Source: Tigriopus japonicus
Lineage: Eukaryota > Arthropoda > Copepoda > Harpacticoida > Harpacticidae
Assembly (NCBI GenBank): GCA_010645155.1
Contig: JAAGOF010000071.1
Location: 927,106 to 991,105, forward strand
Reading direction: 5' to 3'
Length of the DNA stretch: 64,000 nucleotides
The notes below the pieces were generated by a model that was not told the origin of the DNA, ran no database searches, and saw nothing but the letters and a program-made list of their open reading frames with translations. The position numbers and the translations under genes were made by a program. This document shows, piece after piece, positions 38,201 to 50,667 of this stretch (position 1 is its first letter; each line of letters opens with the position of its first letter).

Positions 38201-40718
38201 GAAATGACGATATTAGACGCAATTTGCAAAACAAAGCAATCAGAGCCACATGGGGGTCCAGGTTTGCCATACAACACGAGACGAGTTAGATATATGTATC
38301 ACATCTATTCTAACAACAACACCCATTAGTTTCATTCTCGAAGTATGTTTGTTTATTCACTATAATCTTAGTTACGCACTAAATTATAAATTCGTGTTGT
38401 CATTCCTCTGTTCCAGGAACTCTACGTATTGGGATCGTGTCAAACATCGAGGTCGACATGCTAATTTTATAGTTGGTTTTTGAACAAGACCTTCAATTAC
38501 GACATGTTTGTTTTATGGCCAAAGCACCCTTTTTACACTAAAGAAAATTACAATTGATTTCATCTCCGAGGTCGTGATCATTATCACATTTATGCAACGG
38601 ACTGAATGTCACCCACCCCTACGCCGGAAATTCGATTGCAATTCGTACTTTGAGTGAACGATATGATGCTATGTTGATGTTCAATATTAGCCGAGTAAGC
38701 TCGGGTTCGATTTCGAAGACGTGCTTGCTTGAAACAGTTGTGTTTCCTGTTCTTCATTTTCAAATTCGGCTATATTCTTGCAAGTCGCGATTTCAACGTG
38801 TCTTCTTCTTGAGTATGGGAATTTCTGATCTCTACCAACACGACGCATTGAATAAAAAAAAGATTCAGTGCTTCACTTCCCTGAACTCTCAAGGGTCTAA
38901 GGAGTCCCGCAAGGAAGGTAAACATCGCCAATTTTTAGGCCTAACGCGACATTGAATCAAGCTCTGCCAAATGGAACCGTCGACTTCTTCCATTCAATCG
39001 ATTTGATGACGATCATGATTCATGACAGAGAGATTACTTCGTGTCGACGCTCATGGGGTTCCAACTTTTTCGTCGTTCTGTCTGCGCATATGACCAAAAG
39101 TATTTCAAACGGGGTATTGAAGGAGAAGGAGCCATAAAGTAGGGGTGCCTCTATAAAAGGTCAGGGTCACCGCAAACACATCTTCAGAGAAGTAGTTTTG
39201 ACATTTGAGAAACTAGTTGGGAATGCTTTAACAGGACTCTAGTCTGTGGCACCATCTTCAGGTAGAGGTATGCCATTCACATACCAAAGATCTTTCCGGC
39301 CTATCCAGACAATGCGAAAAAATATCCTCTTCATTATGAAGGTGCAAGAGAGATAAATCCTTCTGTTGTTTCATTGGACGTTGACTAAATGCCATTCTGT
39401 GTAGAGACCCGCAATATCTGCAAGGCCAAAAGGCCAAAGGTAAAAGACGAAGTGTGTACACACATCTTACAACAACTTAAAAACGGATGTAGTAGAAGGA
39501 ACTACGGGAAATTAATCTTTCTTAACTGTGCTCAAGCATGAGTAAGAAATCCACAATTACTGCCAAGAGGATCGTTCTAACAGCATTTATTGCTTAGAAT
39601 ATCCCAACGGAAAAAAGATTATAAGTTGCAGATTAAAACTGTTTGCATTAGAAGAGCAACAACAAAAAAAAATACATTTTTAAATATGTATGTATATATA
39701 TATATCTTTTAAATATGAGCAAAGTATTTGGAGATCACTTAAAATAAGAATAAACCATTTTTAAACCCTACCTAAAAGTGCAGACCCTCGCTAGCTTATT
39801 GAGCATTAGAGGCTCTAGAATTTATACCACGGAAACAATCAGACGAATGTAGGTCGGTCGTCCTTGTCAGATTTATGTGATGAGTTCGCAATCTTCTCTA
39901 AATAGACCTTCTCGGCTATATTAAACTCAGGCCAGTTTTTTGAGTAATTTGCATTTAGAGCAGTTGAGAAACATCTTTCGACTCCAAATCCTCACGACTG
40001 GGACCATGATCCATAAAGTGCCAACACAGTGAGGCCTTGAATCAGTTGCTGGCTGTTGTCGAATCTTTTGTGATAGTGTCGAGGGTGTTAGCAAAATGCC
40101 CCGTGATACACGACATAGTTTGATTATTCAAAGTGAGATCGCGCTTGGAGCAAAGCAACGATTTCTTCCATCTCGCTTGACTTTGCCAGCACCTCTAACG
40201 AATCTGACGAGAAAGAAGGGCCTCATTCGCTCTGCCACTAGTTCTTGGAACACCGTGGAAAAACGACATTTGGCTCTACCTCCAACACCACGACACAAAA
40301 ACGTCATGACTTGAGACTTTCTTGGCTTTGGCACAACACTGTTTCGCCTCTAATTCTATCTACGAGAGGCTTTGGAATCTCATCAAGATGCGAGTCATCA
40401 GAAGCGTTTGCTTAAACTTCACTTTTGACGACTTTGTTTGCCTTCCATCTTTGCCCCAAGATGACAACTCGACCCAAAGTCAGACAACTACCTCGATGTA
40501 TGAGTGTTAATGTAAGTGCCATGGCTCTCTTACCTCGTGAATATCAATTTGTAGACACACATGGAAAAGCTGACATTCGGCCTCCGGATCAGCGTAATAA
40601 CCACCGGTTATCTTATTCTTGCACGTGAAACTCGTCTCGGGGATGTTGTCGGGTGAATAATTGGGCGGCCTCTTTTGGGTCTCTGAAGTGGAAATGCATA
40701 ACGACAACCAGAGAAAAC
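32224..40718 (-). CDS. Secreted chitin-binding (peritrophin-A) protein with PRVKSN repeats; first exon not found
   Basis: Two exons are visible: 40534-40718 and 32224-36597, with a 3936-base intron, joined in phase (CAC GAG | TTC CGG). The junction rebuilds one type-2 chitin-binding domain with six cysteines: FTCKNK, ECQLFHVC, FLCPND, VCTNW, VDC. Exon 2 opens with a hydrophobic FLWLSLCI segment, the end of a signal peptide, entering in phase 1 after a TTTCAG acceptor. The ATG must be in an upstream exon I could not identify; a TATAAAAA box at ~40893-40900 (-) is a candidate promoter. The 1457-codon last exon holds nine copies of the motif PRVKSN[ILV] or PRVKSD, each followed by a basic N/R-rich stretch and separated by acidic and Thr/Pro/Ser-rich linkers. 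It is likely a cuticle or peritrophic matrix protein of the extracellular matrix. The stop at 32224 ends ...DSLPIV. It is intact as far as it can be seen. Confidence 0.85.
32900..36100 (-). repeat. Nine dispersed coding repeats of the PRVKSN module
   Basis: On the minus strand the motif is encoded near 36075, 35880, 35673, 35040, 34808, 34565, 33495, 33137 and 32938. Several copies are preceded by RPDG[RKQ] and followed by an [R/N/K]-rich tail of 20-30 residues. Spacing is about 200 bases within the left and right groups and up to ~1070 bases in the middle, so the array is modular but not regular. Confidence 0.85.
37382..37420. repeat. ATC/ATG microsatellite in the chitin-binding gene intron
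   Basis: An imperfect run of ATG, ATC and ATT triplets inside the large intron (36598-40533). Otherwise the intron shows no supported gene. A good plus-strand TATA box (CTATAAAAGG at 39151-39160) lies within it, with no clear coding exon after it. Confidence 0.5.
39151..39160 (+). promoter_or_regulatory. Consensus TATA box, orphan
   Basis: CTATAAAAGG is a strong core-promoter match on the plus strand. An ATG at 39269 starts only 27 codons. If real, it would drive a transcript antisense to the chitin-binding gene intron. Confidence 0.3.
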
Positions 40719-43700
40719 CTGAAACGGGGAAATAGAAAAACAAGGATGAGAAATACTAAAAAAACTTTGAGTTGAGAAATCCTTGGTCTTTTTTACTTGT
40801 AGGTCATGCTTCAGATTATCTGAATAAGCATCTGAGTGCCCAACAAAAATGCACTTTTTCGTCTTTGGTCATTTAGTCGAGCATTCATAACCGTTTTTAT
40901 AACCACGTGTCGATCGAAATTTCAAATCAGCAATTTAAAAAAGATCAACGGAGCAAACACGAGTAATCGCGTGTGTCTCTTAATTTCGTCAGGAAGGCTT
41001 CCAGGCGTCCCGAGTGAAATAGGCGTCATTTTTTGCCACGACAACTGGTTTCATCAACGGATTCAGTTTCCTCCTTCGCCAATGCATTTGCACTTTACAA
41101 GAGAGAAAAAAAAAGAATCTCAAATCATCTTCCAGAAACCTCTTGTCACTCACTTGGAGGAGCTGATGATCAAAGGAGAGGAAACAAAATTCCATCTTCA
41201 TCTCGATTTCATGGAGCATCTTCCCATGACAAGATCCGAGCCAAGACCATCAAAACAAACGTACCACAAACAATCACATTCTCAAGAGGTGCGTGAGCGT
41301 TGAGGACCGTGATATCAGCTAAATGGACTTTGTACTTTAAGAGAGGCCATCTTTGTAGGATTGAAATTACTCTCCCCCATGACTTTAGATATGCGGAAGC
41401 TGAATGATTGAAAGCTGGATTATTTACAACCATTCAGCGAAATCTAGTGAGGCAACGTTTTGCTATGAGTTTAAGTTTTGAGCGTTGGAATTGATTATAC
41501 AAATACGTAGGAGGAATTTCTTGCGTGTGTGAATCATTTTTCAGCGGATCTTGATGGGGATTTCGATGAAAGCAAAGCTCGTGGTTCAGTTTCCAATTTC
41601 GCTCGGGTTAGAGATTTACTATCTTTATTGTCTTTTAATGATATTAAGAACAGCTTAAGTTGCTTATCAAACCACGACATCAATTTGCTTGTCAGGATTA
41701 TCCATTTCAAATTTCAGGGAAGAGGTCGGTTCCATTAGCCGTCCATGAGACATGAAAGAAATCGAAGAACATGCATTGCAAGCAAGGACTCTTATTATGA
41801 ACCGCCCAGAAAGATTTGTCGATTTGTTTATGGTATCAGCTTTAAAGATCTTCAATATTCATCTTATTTACAAGCACTGGAAAGGTCTCCCTTGGTCAGA
41901 GAATGGTTTCGCTCGGCCGAAGAAACCGGCCTTGAGGTCTGGATTGGAAAATAATCCTCCTCATGGGATGCTGACTCATACTGCATCGAGTAATGAAGTT
42001 CTAATGACGGTTCATTACTCAACTGTATTGATATTCTTGACATCTAATTGGCTGGACAATCAAAGTTCAGAGCGAAGCACTTTGTGTGTACATGAAAGTC
42101 TCCTGTCTCAAGCACTCTTCGGCAAATTGTTGATTGGTCCAACCCAAGCAAGGATTTTCTCGTCAAGCAATTCTTAAAAGCACCTTTTGTGCAAATACTT
42201 AGCTTTGCGGAAATAGCTTGTTCACTTTTGCTCTTCGAAGGATTGAAAATTTTGGCTAATAACTCGATTTGTTGAGCCATTTGCCCACCAGATAAGGTGA
42301 CTTTCATTTCTTTTATGAAGCCTCTTCAATTTGAATTTTGGACATGAAAGGACAAACCAAGGAACCTCTTTGAAGTTTTGAGCGAAATTAAAGTCAGGAA
42401 ATATGGGGACTTTTTTCTCTCTTTCATTCTTGTCAAGCTCAGTCTTGCCAAATAGGCAGAACAAACCCAAGATCGGTTGCGTCTTTTTGCCTCAATGAAT
42501 GCCATTCAAATGGGTGGCTCCATTCTTTTTTGTAACTCAGAGAATGGGGTGGGCTGAGCCGAGAATCTTCAAATAGCTTCTTCTTCTTCTTCTTCTTCTT
42601 TCCTCAAGATGGATGGAAATGAGCTTTGGTAAAGTGAAATGAAGTAGCATTGATGAAAACCTTGACCGAGAACGCATTGACGACCACCGACTAAAAAAGG
42701 AACGTCTCATGCATAAAGATGTATCTAAATGACAAACGAGCAAACATGTCAAACCTTGGCTTTCTGCATTCCCGTATTTCTGTGTGCAGAATAAATTTCT
42801 TTTTTTACCTAATCAAGATTTTTTACTCTTATCTAGAATTGAAACGTCAAAGCTGAAAATACACGATCTAACAGTAATCAATTGTCAGACAGGATCATGA
42901 CAAATTATCTTAAAACCCATTTTCGTTTTCAGAAATTTGCCACGGATACATAGAAATCTAACAAAAGCCATATTACTTTCGAATATTTTTGTGCCAATCA
43001 ATTTCTTATAACAAATTTCACCTCATTCGCAAATCCACCTATAGAATAAATTTTGGTCAACCTTCAAAGTGGGGCAAACCACTCATTTTGGCACAAAAGA
43101 CTGGCTCACAATTTGACACATAACGGTGCTGTCCGCCCAAATTATCCGTTTGCCAGAGTCTCGTCGCATATTCATTAGAAAAAGCCTCTCATTACCCAAT
43201 ATTAATAGCACGTATTTGCAGGCATTGTTTCTAGCATCCCACAATGATTTACAGTGTCAAAGCAAGCAGAGCATGAAGCCCAGTTACAAAGGTTCACTTG
43301 AAAAAAAAACAGGACCTACTAAGCGTGTTTAATGCTCCTAATTTGCCCCACCTGCTTCAAATTTGCCAAAGCACGTGGGATCGACCGTCATCTTTGGGTT
43401 AGTTGCTTTGTGTCGAAATCTGATCCGAATTCTCGCTCTTTCAGACCATTAATTCGCGAACCAAACCACAAATACGGCCATTTCCGAGTTCGATTGCTTT
43501 TGTTTTGGGAGCTTTGTCGGTGAATTGATGATGTTAATGATAGTTCACATTAAGATGACCCCTTGACTCATTGGAATATGACGGTTGAAGCGAGAACAAA
43601 GGCCTAATTCAATCACACTTCTCTCCCGCATAGTTTATGATTGTCGTAAATGAAGTTTGATTGACCAAATTCTTATTGTGAAAAGCCAGAACAATGACCA

Positions 43701-46700
43701 ACCTTTAAGAAACTTGAATTCCTTTCTTGACCTTTTAAGGCTTTACAAACATGCTCCGTTCTTGGTCATCGTCTTTGTTCGGTAGTTTGTAAGCAAATTG
43801 CATGCCAACACTTCTGTCTCGTCGTCCATTACAAAGTACTAGAAGTTGTCGGTCTATTTGCAATCATTTATTGCTAATTTGACACGGTGCATGGAATTCT
43901 AAACGATTGTGAGACGGTGTTGTGTCGTAATCATTATTGCGCTAATGAGACAACAGGAGAAAAAGGTCCCACGTCCCAAAAAGCGGATATGTTTTTGTTG
44001 CTTTTTCGACAGAAAATCAGATTTGGATAACATATCCTTGTGGGAGGTAGGGCGTCAAACACCGCACGCACCATTTCCAGATTTTTTTTTCATGTTGAAT
44101 CGTTGTTTCTTCAAGCAAACGATAAGGGTTTCTTGACAAAAAACGCAAAAGTGAGGCGTTAAATCTTTTCCGAAAAGACTGAATTTATGACTTCAATCCG
44201 AAGCTCTCATCCTCGAAAAACGTTCTAGAGCCTTCTTCCATCCGGCAATTTGACTATTAAGGCAATGGGCTTTTTTCTTTAGCAAGAATGTAATTCAAAG
44301 CCAAATATGGCAGTCAGAGACTGCTTCAAGAAATCCTGATTGAAAAAGTTTATGATTATTTGCTCCCAGGCAACTCACTCTGGCTATTAGATAGTAGAAA
44401 AGATTTGATTGGACATTTTTTCTGCATTCTAAACGGAAACAAGCAATTACATACCATTCCTTTAGGCTAAGACGACAATTCAAATGTTTAAAGAGACTCA
44501 AAGGTAGATTTCGGTTGTTCGAAACTCGCTCATTTTTAACACGATAAGATGGGCTCAAGAGTGAAGAAGCTTGGTTATTTTTGCGTGGTGCTAGCCTTAA
44601 AGGATATCCCTTCACATGACAAATAGTGGCCGGCGAGAATCGGGTCCATATTTGGTCTCTGTTCCGCAATAAAAGGTCCGCCAGGATGATCCAGCAAAGC
44701 AAGTCGATCACATTGTTAAAAAAGCAATTCAAGTCCAGTCATAGCAATGAAACTGATACTGTAATGGTGGGAATTTGAATCCAAGAAGCAACGCGAGAAT
44801 TGTTTGTATATCATTAGGGTACAATACATATCAGCTAGGCACCTAAACGGAAATCGGAAGTTCTATTCGGATTCGGAAGGTGCGTCGTATTTGTGTACCT
44901 TGGTGAAGCGTCCTGAATGCCTTCAGAATATTCTTGACATCATAAATAATCATCCGATGAGCCAAGTCGGAAGCTAATAACGACAAAAGCTCTGAACGGG
45001 CCATTTTTTTGTTTCAATTCAGTTTCTTTTTCTGATTTCAGTTACACACTTGCAAACACAGGAAGCTTTGCCTGAAGCACCGTTTCTCAATGGGATATTC
45101 AATCAGTGTTGACGATTAGTGCCTTCAATGGGGTCCGTTATTGTTTGGAACTGAATTGCAAGGAACTAACACAGACTGACATTCGCCATTAGCATTTGCT
45201 CCTCGCATCTCCTTGGCGATAAACACAATCACCATTTGAACAATTGCAACACCATCCCCAATCGCGGCAACAACTGCCAGATGAACAGCCACAACTGTCA
45301 CGGGTACTTAAGTCACATCAAGAAACATTATGAGGTGACAGTGATTTGTAATTGACATTGCTTAAGAGATCTGCCTAGGAGGAATTGAAAATATCCCCCA
45401 TCCACCTTGGTCAAGAGACTTTAAAACACTGAATGTTCAACTTGGCTGCCAAATCATGCCACTGATTTGCACTCACTGAGACCAGAGCGATAAAGAAAGT
45501 TTGGCAACACTGTCCATCAACAGCAACAGGAAACGGCGACCCGCTTCAAACTATATGGGGAACTTTGACATTTCCATACATATTTGATCAATTGAGGAGA
45601 TAGATTCAATGTTACAATAACCATTTTGCACTCCCTCTAAATGGATTCGACCTTAGCCTGACAAGCTCTGAATATTTTGACGATGCATTTAGGGTGGCAA
45701 CATCACTTTTCAGAGCTCGGAACAAGTGGGACTTGGCTTGAAAGCGATTGAATTTATTTGTGGGTGTGATTGACAAAGAAGCATAAGTGGAATACATCAC
45801 TGAGATGATAAATCATTCATGTTTGGATCAAAATTGAATTTGCTGTACGGCCATTATGTTATGCAAGAATAGTACAGGTGTGACGATTGCTTGCCTTGGT
45901 GAATAATGCCTCTTTATTTTGAAAGTTTTTGAAACAAAGTGACTTAAGTTATGGAAAAAACATTTTATCCATAAATACTTCGTTGGAAGAACAAACCCAT
46001 TTTGAAAAAAAATGCCTCATTGCGCATAAAAAGGCTTTAGAGGTTCAATGGATGACCCGCTCTAGATTTACTGTTGATTATGTGCAGAGAAGGACAAAAG
46101 ATGTGTAATTTTACTGCGCTCTTGGAGTCTAAAACTACCTGGCCTCATTTTCCATACGAGTAGACAACATAATTTAGATTGGCTCTATTCATAATGGAAT
46201 CCTCCAAGGTGATACATCATGTCTAAATGAGTTCGCTCTGACCGAAGTTCCGGCGTTGAGGTCTCTGAAATTGTCACGTTGTTCATCAAGATACGATAGT
46301 CGTACTTAAAAGAACTTCTGGCAGTACATATGCAAGTCCGAAATTAACGTGCTTCCAAAACCGGGAGGTGACGAAAAGTTTTTCTTAATTGTGATTTTGC
46401 GGTTTCGTTTACCAAGAGCACCTGGCCAGAGGATGACTTGATTTCCGGAGTTGTGCGAAACGGAACAATGACGTTATTAAAACACATTCCTCGCATTGCA
46501 AATTGAGTTTTGGAAAATATTAATCGTTCTTGAGGAAGTTCTGATGATCTGTCGACACATGAAATGTTAGAAATGTTTCCAGTATTCTTACCTAAACAAG
46601 GGATCCAGTGTTTGGAGTTGAAATATGAAAGACTAGTCCCTATCATTTTGAACAAATCACATATGAGGTCGCACTCACAAAAACTGTTTGTTGTCTCTCT

Positions 46701-49437
46701 CAACACTTGACCGATTCAAACTCGTAGGTGGCCGTTGTCACAGTTGTCACTCACTACTCAATTAAGACAACACCTCCATCCGTGGAAATTTTCAAACTGG
46801 AAAAAATCACTCAAAGGAAGTACTTCAAGTGGTTGTTCAAGATCAGACAGACCTTGGAGACCAAATGAGTTCGATGGTCACTTTCAAATTGGGGGTCTTC
46901 TTCACCGACGTCGTGTCTGGTAGGATACTGAAATGTTCTCCCACGACTGGTCAGGGAAATGAGCACCTTTGACCACCACGTCTCTTTTCTTCGGTCACTC
47001 GGGATATCATCCAGTCGTCTTCTTCTTCATCTTCTTCTTCTTTGGAAGGACAAATTATGCATTTACGGGGGGGTTGATGTTGGGGTGTCAGACGCGAACC
47101 CGTGTCACCCAATCACTGATTCCAAGGAGGCAAGATTATTTGGGATTTCGGGCCATCTTCAGCCTCTGCCTTCATCGAGCACTGAGCGACCTAGCCACTT
47201 TGAAGATGAGCACTTTTTCGTGAATCCGACGCCGACCGACATGATTATTGCTTTGGCAACGGCTTCTCGGGAAGGTCGCGACGAACTTCTTCCCCCCAGC
47301 TATTGCATATGTGAATGCGTCGAGGGTAACCAACACCAACCATCCTCGAGCATGGTTGAGCTGCCGCATGAAGCACCCGATTTCCACTCATAAACCAAAG
47401 AGGAAGCGAGGGAGGACGTCAACGTCGAAGAACAAGAGAGGGACGCTATGGTTCATACTCGGGCCACAGGTGGGCACGAAACCTGGATGGATGGAGACGA
47501 TCCTCATTTGCGTTGCATGAAGAAGGCAACTTCTTTCGTTGGCCGCATGTCGGAATGACGTCATTCATTCGATCAGAACGCGTTTGAGCTCCGTCGGGTC
47601 GACGGAGTCCGTCCTAGGATCTTCACATGTGCAAATCCATCATTGTTCCACGAGGTCTCAACGAGTCGACTACATTCACGATGCAGTGAGTTGCGTGCGG
47701 ATATAAATTGAGCTCAAACCACTTCTCACATAAACCACTTTAGATCAAGAACAATGGGAAAATCAAGTAACCATCCGTTTTGGAGCCATTTGCTTCCATC
47801 AAATGCAACTCCAGTCACACCAACCTCTGTACGAAAGAAATATCCCATTAGTAGGAAAACATCGCGTAAAATGAATAGAAATTTGAGTAAAATAATGTTT
47901 CATATTATAAGAACATAATGATAACTATTTTAACCATGAAATAAAGTTAAAGCAAGTCATAACATCAGATTGCTTCCTCATGGCTCAAAAGCACCAATCC
48001 ATGTTTTTTTCCTAAAGCCAAACACTTTTCGGAACAAAACTTGAACGACAATGACGCGGCAACGCGCCTCAATCGAAAGATTGTTCACTGAAGATGAGAC
48101 GATCGACCTAGCGTACTTTAGGAGACACGTTACTTCGAGCGTCATTTTCCTGAATTGTATACGCATTCCTCCTCTGCTTTGCTTCTACTTGTTCGTATGC
48201 TACCCCGACAATTTCCCACACAGGTTGCCAGGTAACTGAGGAATACCGCCGGAAAGCCAGTTTGGAATGCTTGGTCAAGCCCGAGGCAGTGATTGATACC
48301 AAACCGAAATTCGAAGATGGTCAATGGAGAAGGAAATGACACCAAATGACCTGCCTAGTGGTAGGTTCGGAAACAAGATGTTACACGTCCTTGGTCAACA
48401 AAAAGCCGGGTCACATTAGGGATGAGATTGATTTCCAAATAACCAGACAATTACCTTGAGCGCCCATAGATTTCCTTGTAACTTGGTCTGAACCGGAAAC
48501 TAAGTTGGCAGATTTTCGACCAGCTACCCATTTAACTTGTCAAGGGGCATCCACGACATTTGAGAAAGGTCAAAATGCCTTGGTAAGTTTACGTTCAGGC
48601 ATTATCCCTCTTACAACTTCGACTAGTAAAATTTCAGGTTGTGATTTGATGAATTTTGTTAGACAAGACAAGATCTCAGGGTCACTATGTGAGGTTACTC
48701 AAAAACAATCAATAAAACACAGGAGATTATAATCTCCCACGTCATAATCTAGATTCCGACCGCGTGGTTTTCACGTTGCTGGTCCTTAGTTTTGTTCGTG
48801 ACCGAGAAAATGGCTATTGTACCTCTGGTTGTTTCAAACGTTTTCATGAAGTCAATCTGACCCATATTTAGATGGGCCCATCTTGATATCAGCAACCAAA
48901 TCATTGCACGCAATCTCATCTACCACGTCTAATTCAAAAAGAGATGAATAAAAGCTTTTTCATTCATCAGAGCAGAAACACAAATGTTTCCTTTGTGTAA
49001 GCAATCGTCTTTGAACTTGCTGATGATTGATTTTCATTCGGTTTAAATGAAGCCTAATTTGGGTCAATATTTTTAACGTCCCTTTAGTGGCTTTTCGATA
49101 CCCAAAACACCAGCTGGTATCAACTGATGATGGAGCGCAGCCTTCGAACGAGGCCATAACACAAACCTAAAACAAAACAAAAAACTTATAAATGTACCAA
49201 AAAATTGTCAATGTTATTTTGGGTAATGGTGACGATGTGAGGTCCGGACGAAAGAACAAGAAATCAGCGTTGCCAGATATTTCAAAACCAGTTGTTTCAA
49301 GTTCAACAATGGCAAATGCCAATTGACTGAAAACACTTTCCTTTCATTTCAAATATGTTCCACTTTCAAAACTGAAAGAAAAATATCGCCTAAAGGAAAT
49401 TTCTCATTGTACAAACAAGTAGTTTTCAGACCTGTTC
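40719..49437. other. 8.7-kb stretch without a convincing gene
   Basis: Short frames only, the largest being 145 codons at 44295-44732 (-) and 144 at 46959-47393 (+), neither with a recognisable domain. A CTT microsatellite is at 42577-42600. A TATAAAT at 47702-47708 is followed by an ATG at 47752 (MGKSSNHPFWS..., 54 codons), a possible but unproven small gene or first exon. The signal-peptide exon of the chitin-binding gene should lie somewhere here. Confidence 0.4.
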
Positions 49438-49868
49438 AAGATACTTTAATAAAGTATCTAGATAAGATAGTATTTTCCGCAAAGTATCTAGATAAAGATA
49501 GTTTAAGATACTTCTCAAAAAATGTATCTAGATAAAGATACCTCACAAAACTTTCTTGAAAAAGTATCTAGATAAAGATAGTTCAAGATAGTTTCCCGAA
49601 AAAACTATCTAGATTAGATACTTTTCACAAAACGTTTCTAAATAAGATACTTCTAGATACTTTTTGGGAAAATGCATATTGCATACTAAACAATGCATAA
49701 TGTATGCTTTGACACAAAAGATTGAGAGAACACATTATCTAGATAAAGATATTTCAAGACAGTTTGTCAAAATATAGATACTTCAACATATTTTCCCCAA
49801 AGCAGTATCTAGATAAAGATACTTGAAGATACTTTCCCGAAAAAAGAGCATCTAGATAAAGATAAAAG
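49438..49868. repeat. Imperfect tandem array built on the palindrome TATCTAGATA
   Basis: About ten copies of AGTATCTAGATAAAGATA and variants, at irregular steps of roughly 32-70 bases. Many are followed by an inverted-looking AAGATACTT. Each unit is itself a near-palindrome. The array gives no sensible reading frame. Confidence 0.8.
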
Positions 49869-50667
49869 ATGAATTCATTGACATTACATTAAAACAACAT
49901 TAAAAGATGGATTTTCATTTTGATTAAATTTCATTTTGATTAATATGCATTTCTGCATTTTTTTGGCGTTTTCGTCGAAGATTGGTGCATTTTCTGGAAA
50001 TTTTTCTCTTTTAGGTATTTACATTTTTGGTCTTGTTGTGGAAATTTGGAGTTTTTTCTAAAAAACTCCAAACATTTGATATATTTCACCAAATTTAACA
50101 AGTTACCTTACGTTTTCCCTTTGGGATGCATAGCTACATTTTTTCAATTGAGGTTTTCATGATCAATCACATCTATTCACTCCTCAAGGGCAGTACCTTG
50201 ATTAAATGAAAGATATATTGCAAGAAAGAAAGAGAATGAATTTTTTGAGTACCATGTTGGAAAACTTCTAGCTTTAAACGTTTAAGATTTCTCCTTGACA
50301 TTTGTATTTTAAGTATTGCAAACAATACGAGAACAAATCTGTTCCAAGTGCAAATCTTTCAGACCCAAAATGCAAAGTTTTGCCACACCAACAACAATTC
50401 AATTTGCCAACATTTTTTGATTTGCATTTTTTTGAAAAAATGCAAATTGCAAAATTGCAAAAATGCAAAAATGCAAATGCAAAGCGGCCTTGTCTATGAA
50501 TGATTTTACTGGTTTTTATGGCCATTTAATTTAGTCCAAATATTCCTCAACTTACGCTTTTTGTATTTTATTTTGCATTTTTTTGGCATTTTTGTTGCTT
50601 ATTTGGGCGTTTTATTTGCATTATTTGTGCAGCCCTTGTGATAATGCAATTGCAATAAGAAATCTAC

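Noticed and set aside
44295..44732. 145-codon minus-strand frame with a hydrophobic start
   Set aside because: No family resemblance or splice context; its length is within what noise gives in this window.
45481..45530. Missing signal-peptide exon of the chitin-binding gene (MDSVAKLSLSLWS, GTGAGT donor, minus strand)
   Set aside because: Attractive hydrophobic start, but the donor is in phase 2 while exon 2 requires phase 1.
46959..47393. 144-codon plus-strand frame
   Set aside because: Low-complexity CTT-derived leucine/serine run and competing frames in all phases.
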